Source: CAWJNF01 sp963844235 (GTDB lineage Bacteria > Actinomycetota > Thermoleophilia > Gaiellales > Gaiellaceae). Taken from it: 64,000 nucleotides of DNA. Below are positions 25,791 through 33,548 of the stretch, piece by piece. Each line of letters opens with the position of its first letter. The stretch's first letter is position 1. A program made the translations under genes and the position numbers. A model generated the notes under the pieces. The model was not told the origin of the DNA. It saw nothing but the letters and a program-made list of their open reading frames with translations, and ran no database searches. Location: positions 1-64,000 of the forward strand of contig CAWJNF010000004.1 in NCBI GenBank assembly GCA_963844235.1. The letters are read 5' to 3'.

Positions 25791-26627
25791 TTAGCTCACG
25801 GCCGACTCACCGGCGCCGCCGGGAGCCCGCTGGCGCGCGGGCTGCAAGCTGAGCGCCAGCACGCTGGCGACGATCAGCGCGCCACCGGCGAGCTGGAGCG
25901 CCGTGAGCGACTCGCCGAGCACGGCGTAGGCGAGCAGGACGGAGACGAGCGGCTCCGCGCTCGAGAGCAGGCCGACGACCCCCGCCTCGGTGCGCTGGAC
26001 GCCGGTGTAGAAGAGGCCGATCGGAATCACGGCGGCGACGAACACGGCGCAGAGCGCCCAGCCCCAGGCTTCCCCGGAGAGGGAGAAGTCGGGTGCGCGC
26101 ACGGGTACGGCAAGCGTCAGGCCGATAGCCGGGCTCGTGAACATGAGCGCACCGAGGACGAGCGGCGACAGCGGGTAGGTGGTCAGCAGGTGGCGACTCG
26201 AGAGGATCAGGCACGCGACGCACAGGCCCGCGACCAGCCCGAGCACGATGCCGACCCACGTGGCCGAGTCTGGAACGCCGATCGTGAGCGCGACGCCGGC
26301 GAGGGCAACAGCCAGGATCGCGGCTCGCCGGGGACCGAGCTCCTCCCCGAAGAGCAGGGCGGCGCCCACGGCGGTGATGATCGGATACGCGAAGTAGAGC
26401 AGCGTCACGAGCGCGATGGGCGCACGCGCATAGCCCTCGAAGAGCGCGTAGGCGACGCCGAACTGGAAGACACCGAGCGAGGCCGCTACGAGGGCGAGCC
26501 TCCGATCCGGGAGAGCGTCACGCCGCGCCAGCGCCAGCAGCGCGAGCGCCGGCCCCGTGATTGCGAAGCGCAGGAACAGCAGCGTGTACGCATCGCCGCC
26601 GGCGTCGTAGAACAGCTTCGAGAACAT
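25791..26627 (-). CDS. EamA/DMT-family transporter
   Basis: Drug/metabolite-transporter superfamily protein with about nine hydrophobic helices from ATG 26627 and two EamA-type halves (LGVFQFGVAYALFEGYARAP and LLYFAYPIITAVGAALLFGE in the first; VIPIGLFYTGVQRTEAGVVG and EPLVSVLLAYAVLGESLTAL in the second). The first helix of the fold, GIVLVLVATACFGTLG, lies just upstream in the same frame, but the only candidate start covering it is CTG at 26718-26720 directly after the preceding gene's TAG. The true gene is therefore probably 25791-26720. Substrate unknown: amino acids or metabolites are typical. Confidence 0.82.
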   Translation of the reverse strand: MFSKLFYDAGGDAYTLLFLRFAITGPALALLALARRDALPDRRLALVAASLGVFQFGVAYALFEGYARAPIALVTLLYFAYPIITAVGAALLFGEELGPRRAAILAVALAGVALTIGVPDSATWVGIVLGLVAGLCVACLILSSRHLLTTYPLSPLVLGALMFTSPAIGLTLAVPVRAPDFSLSGEAWGWALCAVFVAAVIPIGLFYTGVQRTEAGVVGLLSSAEPLVSVLLAYAVLGESLTALQLAGGALIVASVLALSLQPARQRAPGGAGESAVS

Positions 26628-26716
26628 GCCCAGCGTGCCGAAGCACGCGGTCGCGACGAGAACGAGGACGATGCCGCTGCGCCGCGAGGGGACGCCTGCG
26701 GGTCCGCTGCCGTGTC

Positions 26717-26905
26717 TCAGCTAGTGCCCTGAGCCTCGGCCGTCGAGCCCGTCGCGGGCAGCTTCGCCGCGAGGTTCTCGGCAACTTCGCCCAGCAGGTT
26801 CAGAGCCGCCCTCAGCGAGGGATCGTCGCTTGCTTTCGCCATCTCGAACGCGCGGCGCGCAATCGTCCGCAGCTCCTCCCGCTCGAACCCGTCAGCCGTG
26901 TCCAC
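26717..26905 (-). CDS. 62-aa helical hypothetical protein
   Basis: Amphipathic protein REELRTIARRAFEMAKASDD, then LRAALNLLGEVAENLAAKLP and a Ser/Thr/Ala tail. No family recognised. Its stop codon overlaps or abuts the possible CTG start of the EamA transporter, and the cNMP-binding gene ends 28 bp upstream, so it reads as the middle gene of a three-gene minus-strand operon. Confidence 0.5.
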   Translation of the reverse strand: MDTADGFEREELRTIARRAFEMAKASDDPSLRAALNLLGEVAENLAAKLPATGSTAEAQGTS

Positions 26906-26933
26906 GGTCGCGAACGGTAGTCGATCCCAGGCC

Positions 26934-27425
26934 TTACGCCCCGGCCTTCAGCTCCGCCACGCGAAGGCGACGCGTGAGCTCCCGCAGCATTGCGAGCGCG
27001 ATATCGGGCTCGTCCTTCAGCATCTTCGTAAACGGGGCACGCGAAAGGCGAAGGCAGAGGACGTTGGTGCTCGCGACCACGGTCGCCGACCGGGTGCCGC
27101 CGTCGAGCAGCGCCATCTCGCCGAACGAGTCTCCCACGGAAAGCGGAATGGCCGGCAGGCCGGCCACGCGCACAACCGACGCCTCGCCGTCGAGGATGAC
27201 GAAGAACGCGTTGCCCGGCTCGCCCCGCCGCACGATGCGCGAGCCGGCGGAGAACCGTGCCTCCTTGGCGAGATTCGCGATCTTGCGGACATGGCGCTTC
27301 GAGACTTCTGCGAAGAGGGGCAGCTCCTGAAGCACCGAGGCCCAGAGCTTCCCGCTGTCGGATGGTCGACCCCCGGTGAGGACCTTGCTCGCGGCCAGCG
27401 CTGCCGCCCCAGTCGCGCCTGTCAT
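26934..27425 (-). CDS. Cyclic-nucleotide-binding domain protein
   Basis: A 163-aa protein made mainly of one CRP-like cNMP-binding domain: LWASVLQELPLFAEVSKRHV, RIVRRGEPGNAFFVILDGEA, and the phosphate-binding cassette FGEMALLDGGTRSATVVA, where the conserved FGE(M)ALL and R-S-A-T elements are intact. There is no DNA-binding helix-turn-helix and no membrane segment; only a short helix ends the protein. It could be a regulatory subunit or sensor adaptor. ATG 27425 is chosen for the GAGGAGG ribosome site; an upstream ATG at 27479 would enter the divergent promoter region. Confidence 0.82.
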   Translation of the reverse strand: MTGATGAAALAASKVLTGGRPSDSGKLWASVLQELPLFAEVSKRHVRKIANLAKEARFSAGSRIVRRGEPGNAFFVILDGEASVVRVAGLPAIPLSVGDSFGEMALLDGGTRSATVVASTNVLCLRLSRAPFTKMLKDEPDIALAMLRELTRRLRVAELKAGA

Positions 27426-27453
27426 CGCTGCCTCCTCGTCGCGGAGGACGACT

Positions 27454-27513
27454 CTAGATGATTGTTTCCGATCAGTCATCTAGCCGCCACCCGCCGCCCA
27501 CGCCGTCATCTAG
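27454..27513. promoter_or_regulatory. Triple TCATCTAG element in divergent promoter
   Basis: The roughly 100 bp between the cNMP-binding gene and the LigD polymerase gene contain CTAGATGA (27454-27461) and TCATCTAG twice (27476-27483 and 27506-27513). The first two form an inverted pair with 14 bp between arms; the second and third are direct repeats 30 bp apart. CTAG is rare in high-GC DNA, so three copies within 60 bp suggest an operator. Confidence 0.45.
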
Positions 27514-27523
27514 CGTTTCCCGC

Positions 27524-28543
27524 GTGGCATCGCCGTTCGTCGAACTCGAGGTCGCGGAGCGCCTCGTACGGGTCACGAACCCGGACAAGATCTTCTACTC
27601 GATGCGGGGAGAGACGAAGCTCGACCACGTCCGCTACTACCTCGGAGTCGCCGACGGGATCGTGCGAGCGCTCTACGAGCGCCCCACGCAGCTCAAGCGC
27701 CACCCGGATGGAGCCGAAGGAGAGGCGATCTACCAGAAGCGCGTGCCGAAGCAGAGACCGGAATGGATCGAGACGGCGCGCGTCACCTTCCCGTCGGGAC
27801 GGCACGCCGACGAGCTCTGTGTCACCGAGGTGGCGCAGGTCGCCTGGGCGGCGAATCTCGGCACGATCGACTTCCACCCCTGGCCCTCTCGGCGGGCCGA
27901 CGTCGAGCACCCCGACGAGCTCCGGATCGACGTCGACCCGCAGCCGGGCACGACCTTCGCTGACGGGAAGCGGGTCGCCGGCGTCGTGCGCGAGGTGCTG
28001 GAGGAGATCGGCTTCAGGGGCTGGCCGAAGACGTCGGGCAACCGCGGCATCCACATCGCCTGCCGGATCGAGCCCCAGTGGACGTTTCCCGTGGTCCGCC
28101 GTTGCGCGCTGTCGTTTGCCCGCGAGGTGGAGCGGCGGCTGCCCGAGCTCGTGACCACGGCCTGGTGGAAGGAGGAGCGCGGCGCCCGCGTCTTCATCGA
28201 TTACAACCAGAACGCCCGAGACCGCACGATCGCCTCGGCGTACTCGGTGCGCGCGCGGCCGGACGCGACGGTGTCGGCGCCCGTTACCTGGGACGAGCTT
28301 CCAGACGTGGAGACGGAGGACTTCACGATCCCGACGATGCTCGAGCGCTTCGCGCGGCTCGGCGACGTCCAGAGCGGGATCGACGAGGCCGTGTGCGACC
28401 TCCGTGTCCTGCTCGCGTGGGTCGAGCGGGACGAGAGCGCCGGCCTCGGCGAGGCGCCCTACCCGCCCCACTTCCCGAAGATGCCGGACGAGCCCCCGCG
28501 CGTGCAGCCCTCTCGCGCGCGGACGGAGGAGGACGACTCCTAG
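27524..28543 (+). CDS. LigD-type polymerase/primase domain protein
   Basis: A 339-aa stand-alone LigD polymerase domain (archaeo-eukaryotic primase fold) as used in bacterial non-homologous end joining. Signatures: the N-terminal RLVRVTNPDKIFYS, the metal-binding aspartates in LRIDVDPQPGTTF near residue 147, the histidine-containing TSGNRGIHIACRI, and the classic FIDYNQNARDRTIASAYSVR block. There is no ligase or phosphoesterase domain; an ATP-dependent DNA ligase is encoded separately at 38.2 kb. No Ku gene is in the window. GTG 27524 is chosen because it starts the conserved region. Its stop overlaps the stop of the convergent propeller gene by 4 bp. Confidence 0.9.
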   Translation: MASPFVELEVAERLVRVTNPDKIFYSMRGETKLDHVRYYLGVADGIVRALYERPTQLKRHPDGAEGEAIYQKRVPKQRPEWIETARVTFPSGRHADELCVTEVAQVAWAANLGTIDFHPWPSRRADVEHPDELRIDVDPQPGTTFADGKRVAGVVREVLEEIGFRGWPKTSGNRGIHIACRIEPQWTFPVVRRCALSFAREVERRLPELVTTAWWKEERGARVFIDYNQNARDRTIASAYSVRARPDATVSAPVTWDELPDVETEDFTIPTMLERFARLGDVQSGIDEAVCDLRVLLAWVERDESAGLGEAPYPPHFPKMPDEPPRVQPSRARTEEDDS

Positions 28544-29600
28544 CTCGGCGAGACGTTGCTCTCGAGCGCGTAGAAGAACCCGTCGTCGCTGCCGATGTAG
28601 ACGACGCCGTCGGCGACGGCCGGTGAGGAGCCCACCAGGCCACCGGTCTCGTAGCTCCAGAGCTGCTCGCCGGTCGCAGCGTCGAGCGCGTAGACGCTGC
28701 TGTCGTGGCTGCCGAAGTAGACGACACCGTCCGCGATCGCCGGCGAGGAGAAGATCGCATTTCCGGCCGCGAAGCTCCAGCGCTCCCTGGGCGCATTCGC
28801 CTCGACCGCGTAGAGGTTGTTGTCGAAGCTCCCGACGTAGATGACGCCGCCGGCGAGCAGCGGCGACGAGCTCACGAAGCCTTCCGTCGGGAAGCGCCAT
28901 TCCTCCCCACCGTCGATGGCGTCCAGGGAGTAGAGGTTGCGGTCGCTGCTCCCGATGTAGACGGAGCCGCTCCCGACGGCCGGCGAGGACCACACCTCCG
29001 CGCCCGTCTCGGAGCGCCACTTCTCCTCACCGGTGGCGGCGTCGAGCGCGTACACGTTGTGGTCCTTCGAGCCGAAGTAGACGGTGCCGTCGACGATGGC
29101 CGGGGAGGACTGAACGCCCCCGCCCGTCTGGAAGCGCCACTGCTCCTCGCCGGTGGCGGCGTCGAGCGCGTAGAGGTGCGTGTCCTCGCTGCCGACGTAG
29201 ACGACCCCGTCCGCGACCCTGGGCGAGGAGTGCACCGCCGCCTCGGTCTCGAAGCGCCAGCGTTGCTCGCCGCTCGCGAGGTCGAGCGCGTAGATGCTCC
29301 CGTCCTCGCTTCCCACGTAGACGAGGCCATTCGCCTCGCTGGGCGAGGAGAAGGCAATCGAGCCTGTCGGCGCGCGCCAGACCTCCTCCCCGGACGCACG
29401 CCTCGACCGCGAAGACGTTCCCCGTCCGGCTCGCCAGGATGACGCGGTCTCCCACGACGAGCGGGGTGGAGCTCTCGAGGCCGCCGGTGCGGAAGCTCCA
29501 CGCGACGCGCACGGGCTCGGACCCTCCGCCCAGCGTGAGCAGCGCGACCACGACGGCGGCCACGACCAGCGCGGCGACGCCGGCGAGGATGGCGAGGCCA
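28540..29600 (-). CDS. PQQ-type beta-propeller part of kinase fusion
   Basis: Extracellular portion of a membrane receptor kinase. A transmembrane helix (GLAILAGVAALVVAAVVVAL, about 29600-29540) is followed by VAWSFRTGGLESSTPLVVGD and then seven or so WD-like PQQ blades of the form SSPAVADGVVYVGSEDxxLY-ALDAATGEEQWRFxT. Blades repeat about every 40 residues and end at DGFFYALESNVSPS. The reading frame changes near 29390-29400, and two further changes at about 29763 and 29815 separate this part from the kinase domain upstream, so the original product was one chain running from 30706 to 28540. PQQ blades here lack the quinoprotein active site and probably sense or bind a ligand. Confidence 0.75.
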
Positions 29601-29866
29601 CGCCGGCTCTTGAGGAACGTGCCGCCCTTGCTCGGCGGAGCGGCAGCAGGAGGAGCGGCGACTGCGGCGTCTCCAGACGATCCGTCGAGAGCCGTCGCGC
29701 CGGCCCCGGCCTTGACGGTCGCGCCTTCGAGGCCGGCTGCCGGGCGGGGAGGCGGGCTCGCGCCCCTGCCTTCACCGTCGGGTCGAAGGCGGCGGGCGTC
29801 AGCACCCGCGTTTCCCCGGCGGCCGCGTGGTGGTCAGCAGACGCCCTTCCCGGCGCCACATCGGGC

Positions 29867-30706
29867 CTACGAGACCGAGGACGATCTCCTCGAGCTCGTT
29901 CCAGGCCACCTGGGCGTTCTCGGGCCGCTTCTCGACCTCCTTCTCGAGCAGCCGCTCGACCCAGCGGACGACCTCGCGTGATCGAGACCGGGATTGAGCG
30001 TATGCAGGGACGGAACCGGGTCGTTCACGTGCCTCAGCAGGATCCGCACCGGGGTCTCGGTCGGGTCGGAGAACGGAACGCGGCCGCTGAACAGCTCGTA
30101 CGAGATGATCCCGAGCGAGTAGAGGTCAGCCGGCGGCCCCACGTCCGTCCCCATCGCCTGCTCGGGCGCGGAGTAGGTCGGCGTCCCGCAGAACATGCCG
30201 GTCATCGTCTTGAAGGTCAGGTCGCTCCCGGCGCTGTCGATCGCCTTCGCAATGCCGAAGTCGGCGATCTTGATCCGCCCCTCCGACGTGACCATGAGGT
30301 TCTCGGGCTTGAGGTCGCGGTGGACGACGCCGTGGGCCTCCGCGTGGGACAGGCCCGCGAGCACTCCCTCGAGCACGCCGGCGATCTGAGCGAGGTTGAG
30401 GCCGCCCATGTACTGACGTAGCGAGCCCGGCTCGAGGAACTCCATGGCGAGGTACGGGACACCGTCGTGCTCGAAGTACTCGTGGACCGTGACGATGTTC
30501 GGGTGGCTCAGCGAGCCGGCAAGGTGGGCCTCGCGGAGGAAACGCTTCGCCCAGTCGGGGTCGTGAGCGTGAAGCCCGGCCAGCTCTTTCAGGGCCACAC
30601 GGCGGTCCAGTCCCTCCTGGCGGGCGAGGTAGACGACCGCCATCCCGCCCCGGCCCAGCTCGCGGAGCACCTCGTACCCTTTGATTGTCCGCAGGGCCTC
30701 GTGCAT
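29867..30706 (-). CDS. Ser/Thr protein kinase domain (fusion, frame-broken)
   Basis: Hanks-type kinase domain: glycine loop ELGRGGMAVVYLARQ, Lys in RVALKEL, catalytic HGVVHRDLKPENLMV, DFG in KIADFGIAKAI, activation segment with GTPTYSAPEQ. The frame breaks near 29977; past it the C-lobe resumes as REVVRWVERLLEKEVEKRPE. After a proline/alanine linker the propeller part follows, so this is a receptor kinase of the PknB/PknD-like layout. It starts at the ATG at 30706, divergent from the GT2-GH26 locus by about 210 bp, which invites the idea that it regulates polysaccharide synthesis. Confidence 0.85.
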   Translation of the reverse strand: MHEALRTIKGYEVLRELGRGGMAVVYLARQEGLDRRVALKELAGLHAHDPDWAKRFLREAHLAGSLSHPNIVTVHEYFEHDGVPYLAMEFLEPGSLRQYMGGLNLAQIAGVLEGVLAGLSHAEAHGVVHRDLKPENLMVTSEGRIKIADFGIAKAIDSAGSDLTFKTMTGMFCGTPTYSAPEQAMGTDVGPPADLYSLGIISYELFSGRVPFSDPTETPVRILLRHVNDPVPSLHTLNPGLDHARSSAGSSGCSRRRSRSGPRTPRWPGTSSRRSSSVS

Positions 30707-30917
30707 CTGCCAGCGCCCTCCTTGGCAGGGCGAATTCTCGTTCCAGTCTAGGCCATGGATTCCTGCGAGTGCAGACGCCGAGGCGGACCGGCTCGGGCTC
30801 CTTGCCCTCCCCCGGAATGGGTGCTACGTTCTCAGCGCCGACCGATCGGCTGAAGTATGTCGCTATCAGCACGAGCTGAGGCGACGTTTCTCTTCGGGAA
30901 CAGGGCGAGGCCAGACG

Positions 30918-33548
30918 GTGATCGCAGGAACCCGCGAAGCGCCGTCGGCGCTCAGGACGCGCAGCGATTCGGTGCCCGAAGCCGACGCAGCGGGCAGCGA
31001 CCATTCGGGGCCGCGTCCCGGTGGCGAACTGCCGCGCTGGCGCCTGTACGCCGCCCGCCTGGTCTCCGTCGCCGTCGTCGCGTCCGGCATCTACTACCTC
31101 TACTGGAGGCTCTCGACACTCGACGGGGCGGGGGCGCTCGGCCTCGCGTTCTACGCCGCCGAAGTCCTCAACTTCGCCGTGCTCGTGCTGACGGCAATCC
31201 TGTTCCGCCGGCTCCGCTACCGTCGCGCTCCGACAGCGTTGCCGGCCCTGCGCCTCGACGTGTTCATCACGGTGTGCGGCGAGCCCGTGGGGCTCGTCGA
31301 GGAGGCTCTGCGCGCGGCCGAGGCCATCGAGCACCGCCACCGCACCTACCTGCTGAACGACGGCAGGCTCGCCGGTAAGGCCAACTGGCAGGACGTCGAA
31401 CAGCTCGCAGCCCGGCACGGGGTCGTCTGCCTCACGCGCACGAGCGGTACTCGTGGCAAGGCCGGCAACCTCAACAACGCGCTCGAGCAAACCGACGGCG
31501 AGCTGATCGCGGTCATCGACTGCGACCATCGCGCCAGCCCGGCGCTCGCGCACGAGCTGCTCGGCTACTTCTCGAATCCACACATCGGCTTCGTGACGAC
31601 GCGCCAGGAGTTCCACGCCGACCGCTTGGATCTGCTTGGCACCAGGGAACCGCTCTTCTTCAGCTGGTCGCAGCCGGCAAAGGACGCGGCGGGTGCGGCG
31701 ATCTCGACGGGTAGCGGCGTCGTCTACCGTCGGTCGGCGCTGGACTCGATCGGCGGCTTCAGCGAGTGGAGCATCATCGAGGACTTCCACACCTCGATCA
31801 GGCTCCATGCGGACGGGTGGCAGAGCGCCTACCACCCCCACGCCGTGACGATCGGCAGCGCTCCTCGAACCGCCGCCGCGCTCGTCAAGCAGCGGCTCAC
31901 CTGGGCGACGGACAGCGCGCGCGTGGGCTTCTTCGACAACCCGCTCTGGAAGCGGGGCCTGTCGCTCGGCCAGAGGTTCCACCACTTCCATACGGCGAGC
32001 TACTACCTCGTCGCCTCGACGCAGCTGATCTTCCTGGTGAGCCCGGCGCTCTGGCTGATCTGGCACGTGCCCGTCATGGCGCCGGACTCGACCGAGAGCT
32101 ACGTGCTCCACAGCCTGCCGTACGCGGCTGCCACCTTCGCCCTGCTGATGATCTACGGAGGTCGCCGCGGGATGCGGGCGATCCAGCAGCAGCTCTATCT
32201 CGCGCCCGTGTACGCGTTCGGCGTGGCACGGGCGGCCACCGGCATCCGTTTCTCGAGCGGCGTGAGCGAGAAGGTCCTGCAGTCTCGCTTCTCGCCGCTG
32301 ACGGTGCCCCAGCAGCTGATCGCGGCACTGCTGGTGGTGGCCATCGCGGTCGCCTTCGCTCGGCCCGAGGAAGGGCAAGCCGCGGCCGTCGCTTGGGCCG
32401 CCTTCTTCGCGTACTCGCTCACCGCCTTCATCACCACGATCAGCGGCAACCGCTGGATCAACGGATCGCTCCGAGTCGCCCTGCGCACGGCGATCGTGCT
32501 CCTAGCGGCGCTCGTCGTCCTCCCGGCGGGGGACCGGCTCCGGCCGGACGACGGCGCGGCGGAAGCGACACCGGCCTGGGACGGCCCGCCCCTCGCCCTT
32601 GCAGCACCATCGACGGGAGCCTACGTCGGCGTGTTCAACCCGTTCATCCTGCAGAGCGTCGAGGGCCTCACGAGATGGAACCAGGAGCACGGGGCCCAGG
32701 CTCGAATCGTCCACTGGTACCAGCAGTGGCTCGGCGACGAACAGAGCGAGTTCCCGGCCGCCGCGGCTGCGCTGGTGGCCGCTCAGGGAGCAGTGCCGCT
32801 CATCACGTGGGAGCCGCCCGGGGAGGCAGCGTCGGATACCGGGCAGAGCGGCGAGCAGAGCGTCCTGGCCGCCATCGCCGCCGGCGGCTATGACGCCTAC
32901 ATCCGCTCCTGGGCCCGCGCGGCCGCGGAGTACCGCGGCCCCCTCCTCATCCGTCCGCTGCGAGACATGAACGGCTCCTGGTACCCGTGGGCTGTCGGCG
33001 CGAACGGCAACTCGCCGCAGCAGTTCGTCGCCGCCTGGCGTCGCCTGCACGACCTCTTCGTGGCAGAGGGGGCCACGAACGTCGGCTGGGTGTGGTCGGT
33101 CTACAGCTTCGAGCAGAGCCGGCGGGCCGAGCTCGCTCGCGTGTACCCGGGTCCCGCGTACGTCGACTGGGTCTCGATGTCGGCGTTCAACTCGGGCGGC
33201 GAGAACGGCAGCGCGTGGCGGACGGTGGACGAGTTGTTCGGCGCCACCTACAAAGGGCTCTCGCGGCTCGACAAGCCGATCATGATCTCCCAGATCGCGA
33301 CCACGAGCAGCGGCGGCGATCCGGCCGCCTGGGCGCACGCCACGCTCCAAGGCCTTCGCAGCGACTACCCGCTCGTGAAGGCGGTCGTGTGGTTCGACGC
33401 GCTCGACTCGACCGACGTCGACCTCCGGCTGCGCGGCGCTGTGGCCGAGGCATTCGCCTCGGAGCTCGGGTCTTCCGCCTACTGGAGCCCGGAGCCGGCC
33501 TTCGTGCCCACCCCGGTACGGGAGGAGGCGCGTGTCGCGGCTCGATAG
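30918..33548 (+). CDS. GT2 glycosyltransferase-GH26 fusion, degenerate signatures
   Basis: About 876 aa. Two N-terminal transmembrane helices (VAVVASGIYYLYWRL; EVLNFAVLVLTAILF), a cellulose-synthase-like GT2 domain (YLLNDGRLAGKANW, VIDCDHRASPAL, IIEDFHTSIRLHADGW), five or so further helices, then an extracellular GH26-like domain from about residue 575 (GAYVGVFNPF, HWYQQWLG, ITWEPPGE, WYPWAVGANGNS). The Q-x-x-R-W loop reads QRLTW (Arg to Thr, T328), the GH acid/base HEMNG reads RDMNG (D683) and the nucleophile SEIG reads SQIA (Q792). The next gene keeps all three. So this copy is probably catalytically impaired and may be structural or regulatory. GTG 30918 is the likely start; the frame is open further upstream. 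Confidence 0.82.
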   Translation: MIAGTREAPSALRTRSDSVPEADAAGSDHSGPRPGGELPRWRLYAARLVSVAVVASGIYYLYWRLSTLDGAGALGLAFYAAEVLNFAVLVLTAILFRRLRYRRAPTALPALRLDVFITVCGEPVGLVEEALRAAEAIEHRHRTYLLNDGRLAGKANWQDVEQLAARHGVVCLTRTSGTRGKAGNLNNALEQTDGELIAVIDCDHRASPALAHELLGYFSNPHIGFVTTRQEFHADRLDLLGTREPLFFSWSQPAKDAAGAAISTGSGVVYRRSALDSIGGFSEWSIIEDFHTSIRLHADGWQSAYHPHAVTIGSAPRTAAALVKQRLTWATDSARVGFFDNPLWKRGLSLGQRFHHFHTASYYLVASTQLIFLVSPALWLIWHVPVMAPDSTESYVLHSLPYAAATFALLMIYGGRRGMRAIQQQLYLAPVYAFGVARAATGIRFSSGVSEKVLQSRFSPLTVPQQLIAALLVVAIAVAFARPEEGQAAAVAWAAFFAYSLTAFITTISGNRWINGSLRVALRTAIVLLAALVVLPAGDRLRPDDGAAEATPAWDGPPLALAAPSTGAYVGVFNPFILQSVEGLTRWNQEHGAQARIVHWYQQWLGDEQSEFPAAAAALVAAQGAVPLITWEPPGEAASDTGQSGEQSVLAAIAAGGYDAYIRSWARAAAEYRGPLLIRPLRDMNGSWYPWAVGANGNSPQQFVAAWRRLHDLFVAEGATNVGWVWSVYSFEQSRRAELARVYPGPAYVDWVSMSAFNSGGENGSAWRTVDELFGATYKGLSRLDKPIMISQIATTSSGGDPAAWAHATLQGLRSDYPLVKAVVWFDALDSTDVDLRLRGAVAEAFASELGSSAYWSPEPAFVPTPVREEARVAAR

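Noticed and set aside
30126..32378. 750-aa minus-strand frame over the kinase and GT2 genes
   Set aside because: No domain; overlaps two strongly supported genes in other frames.
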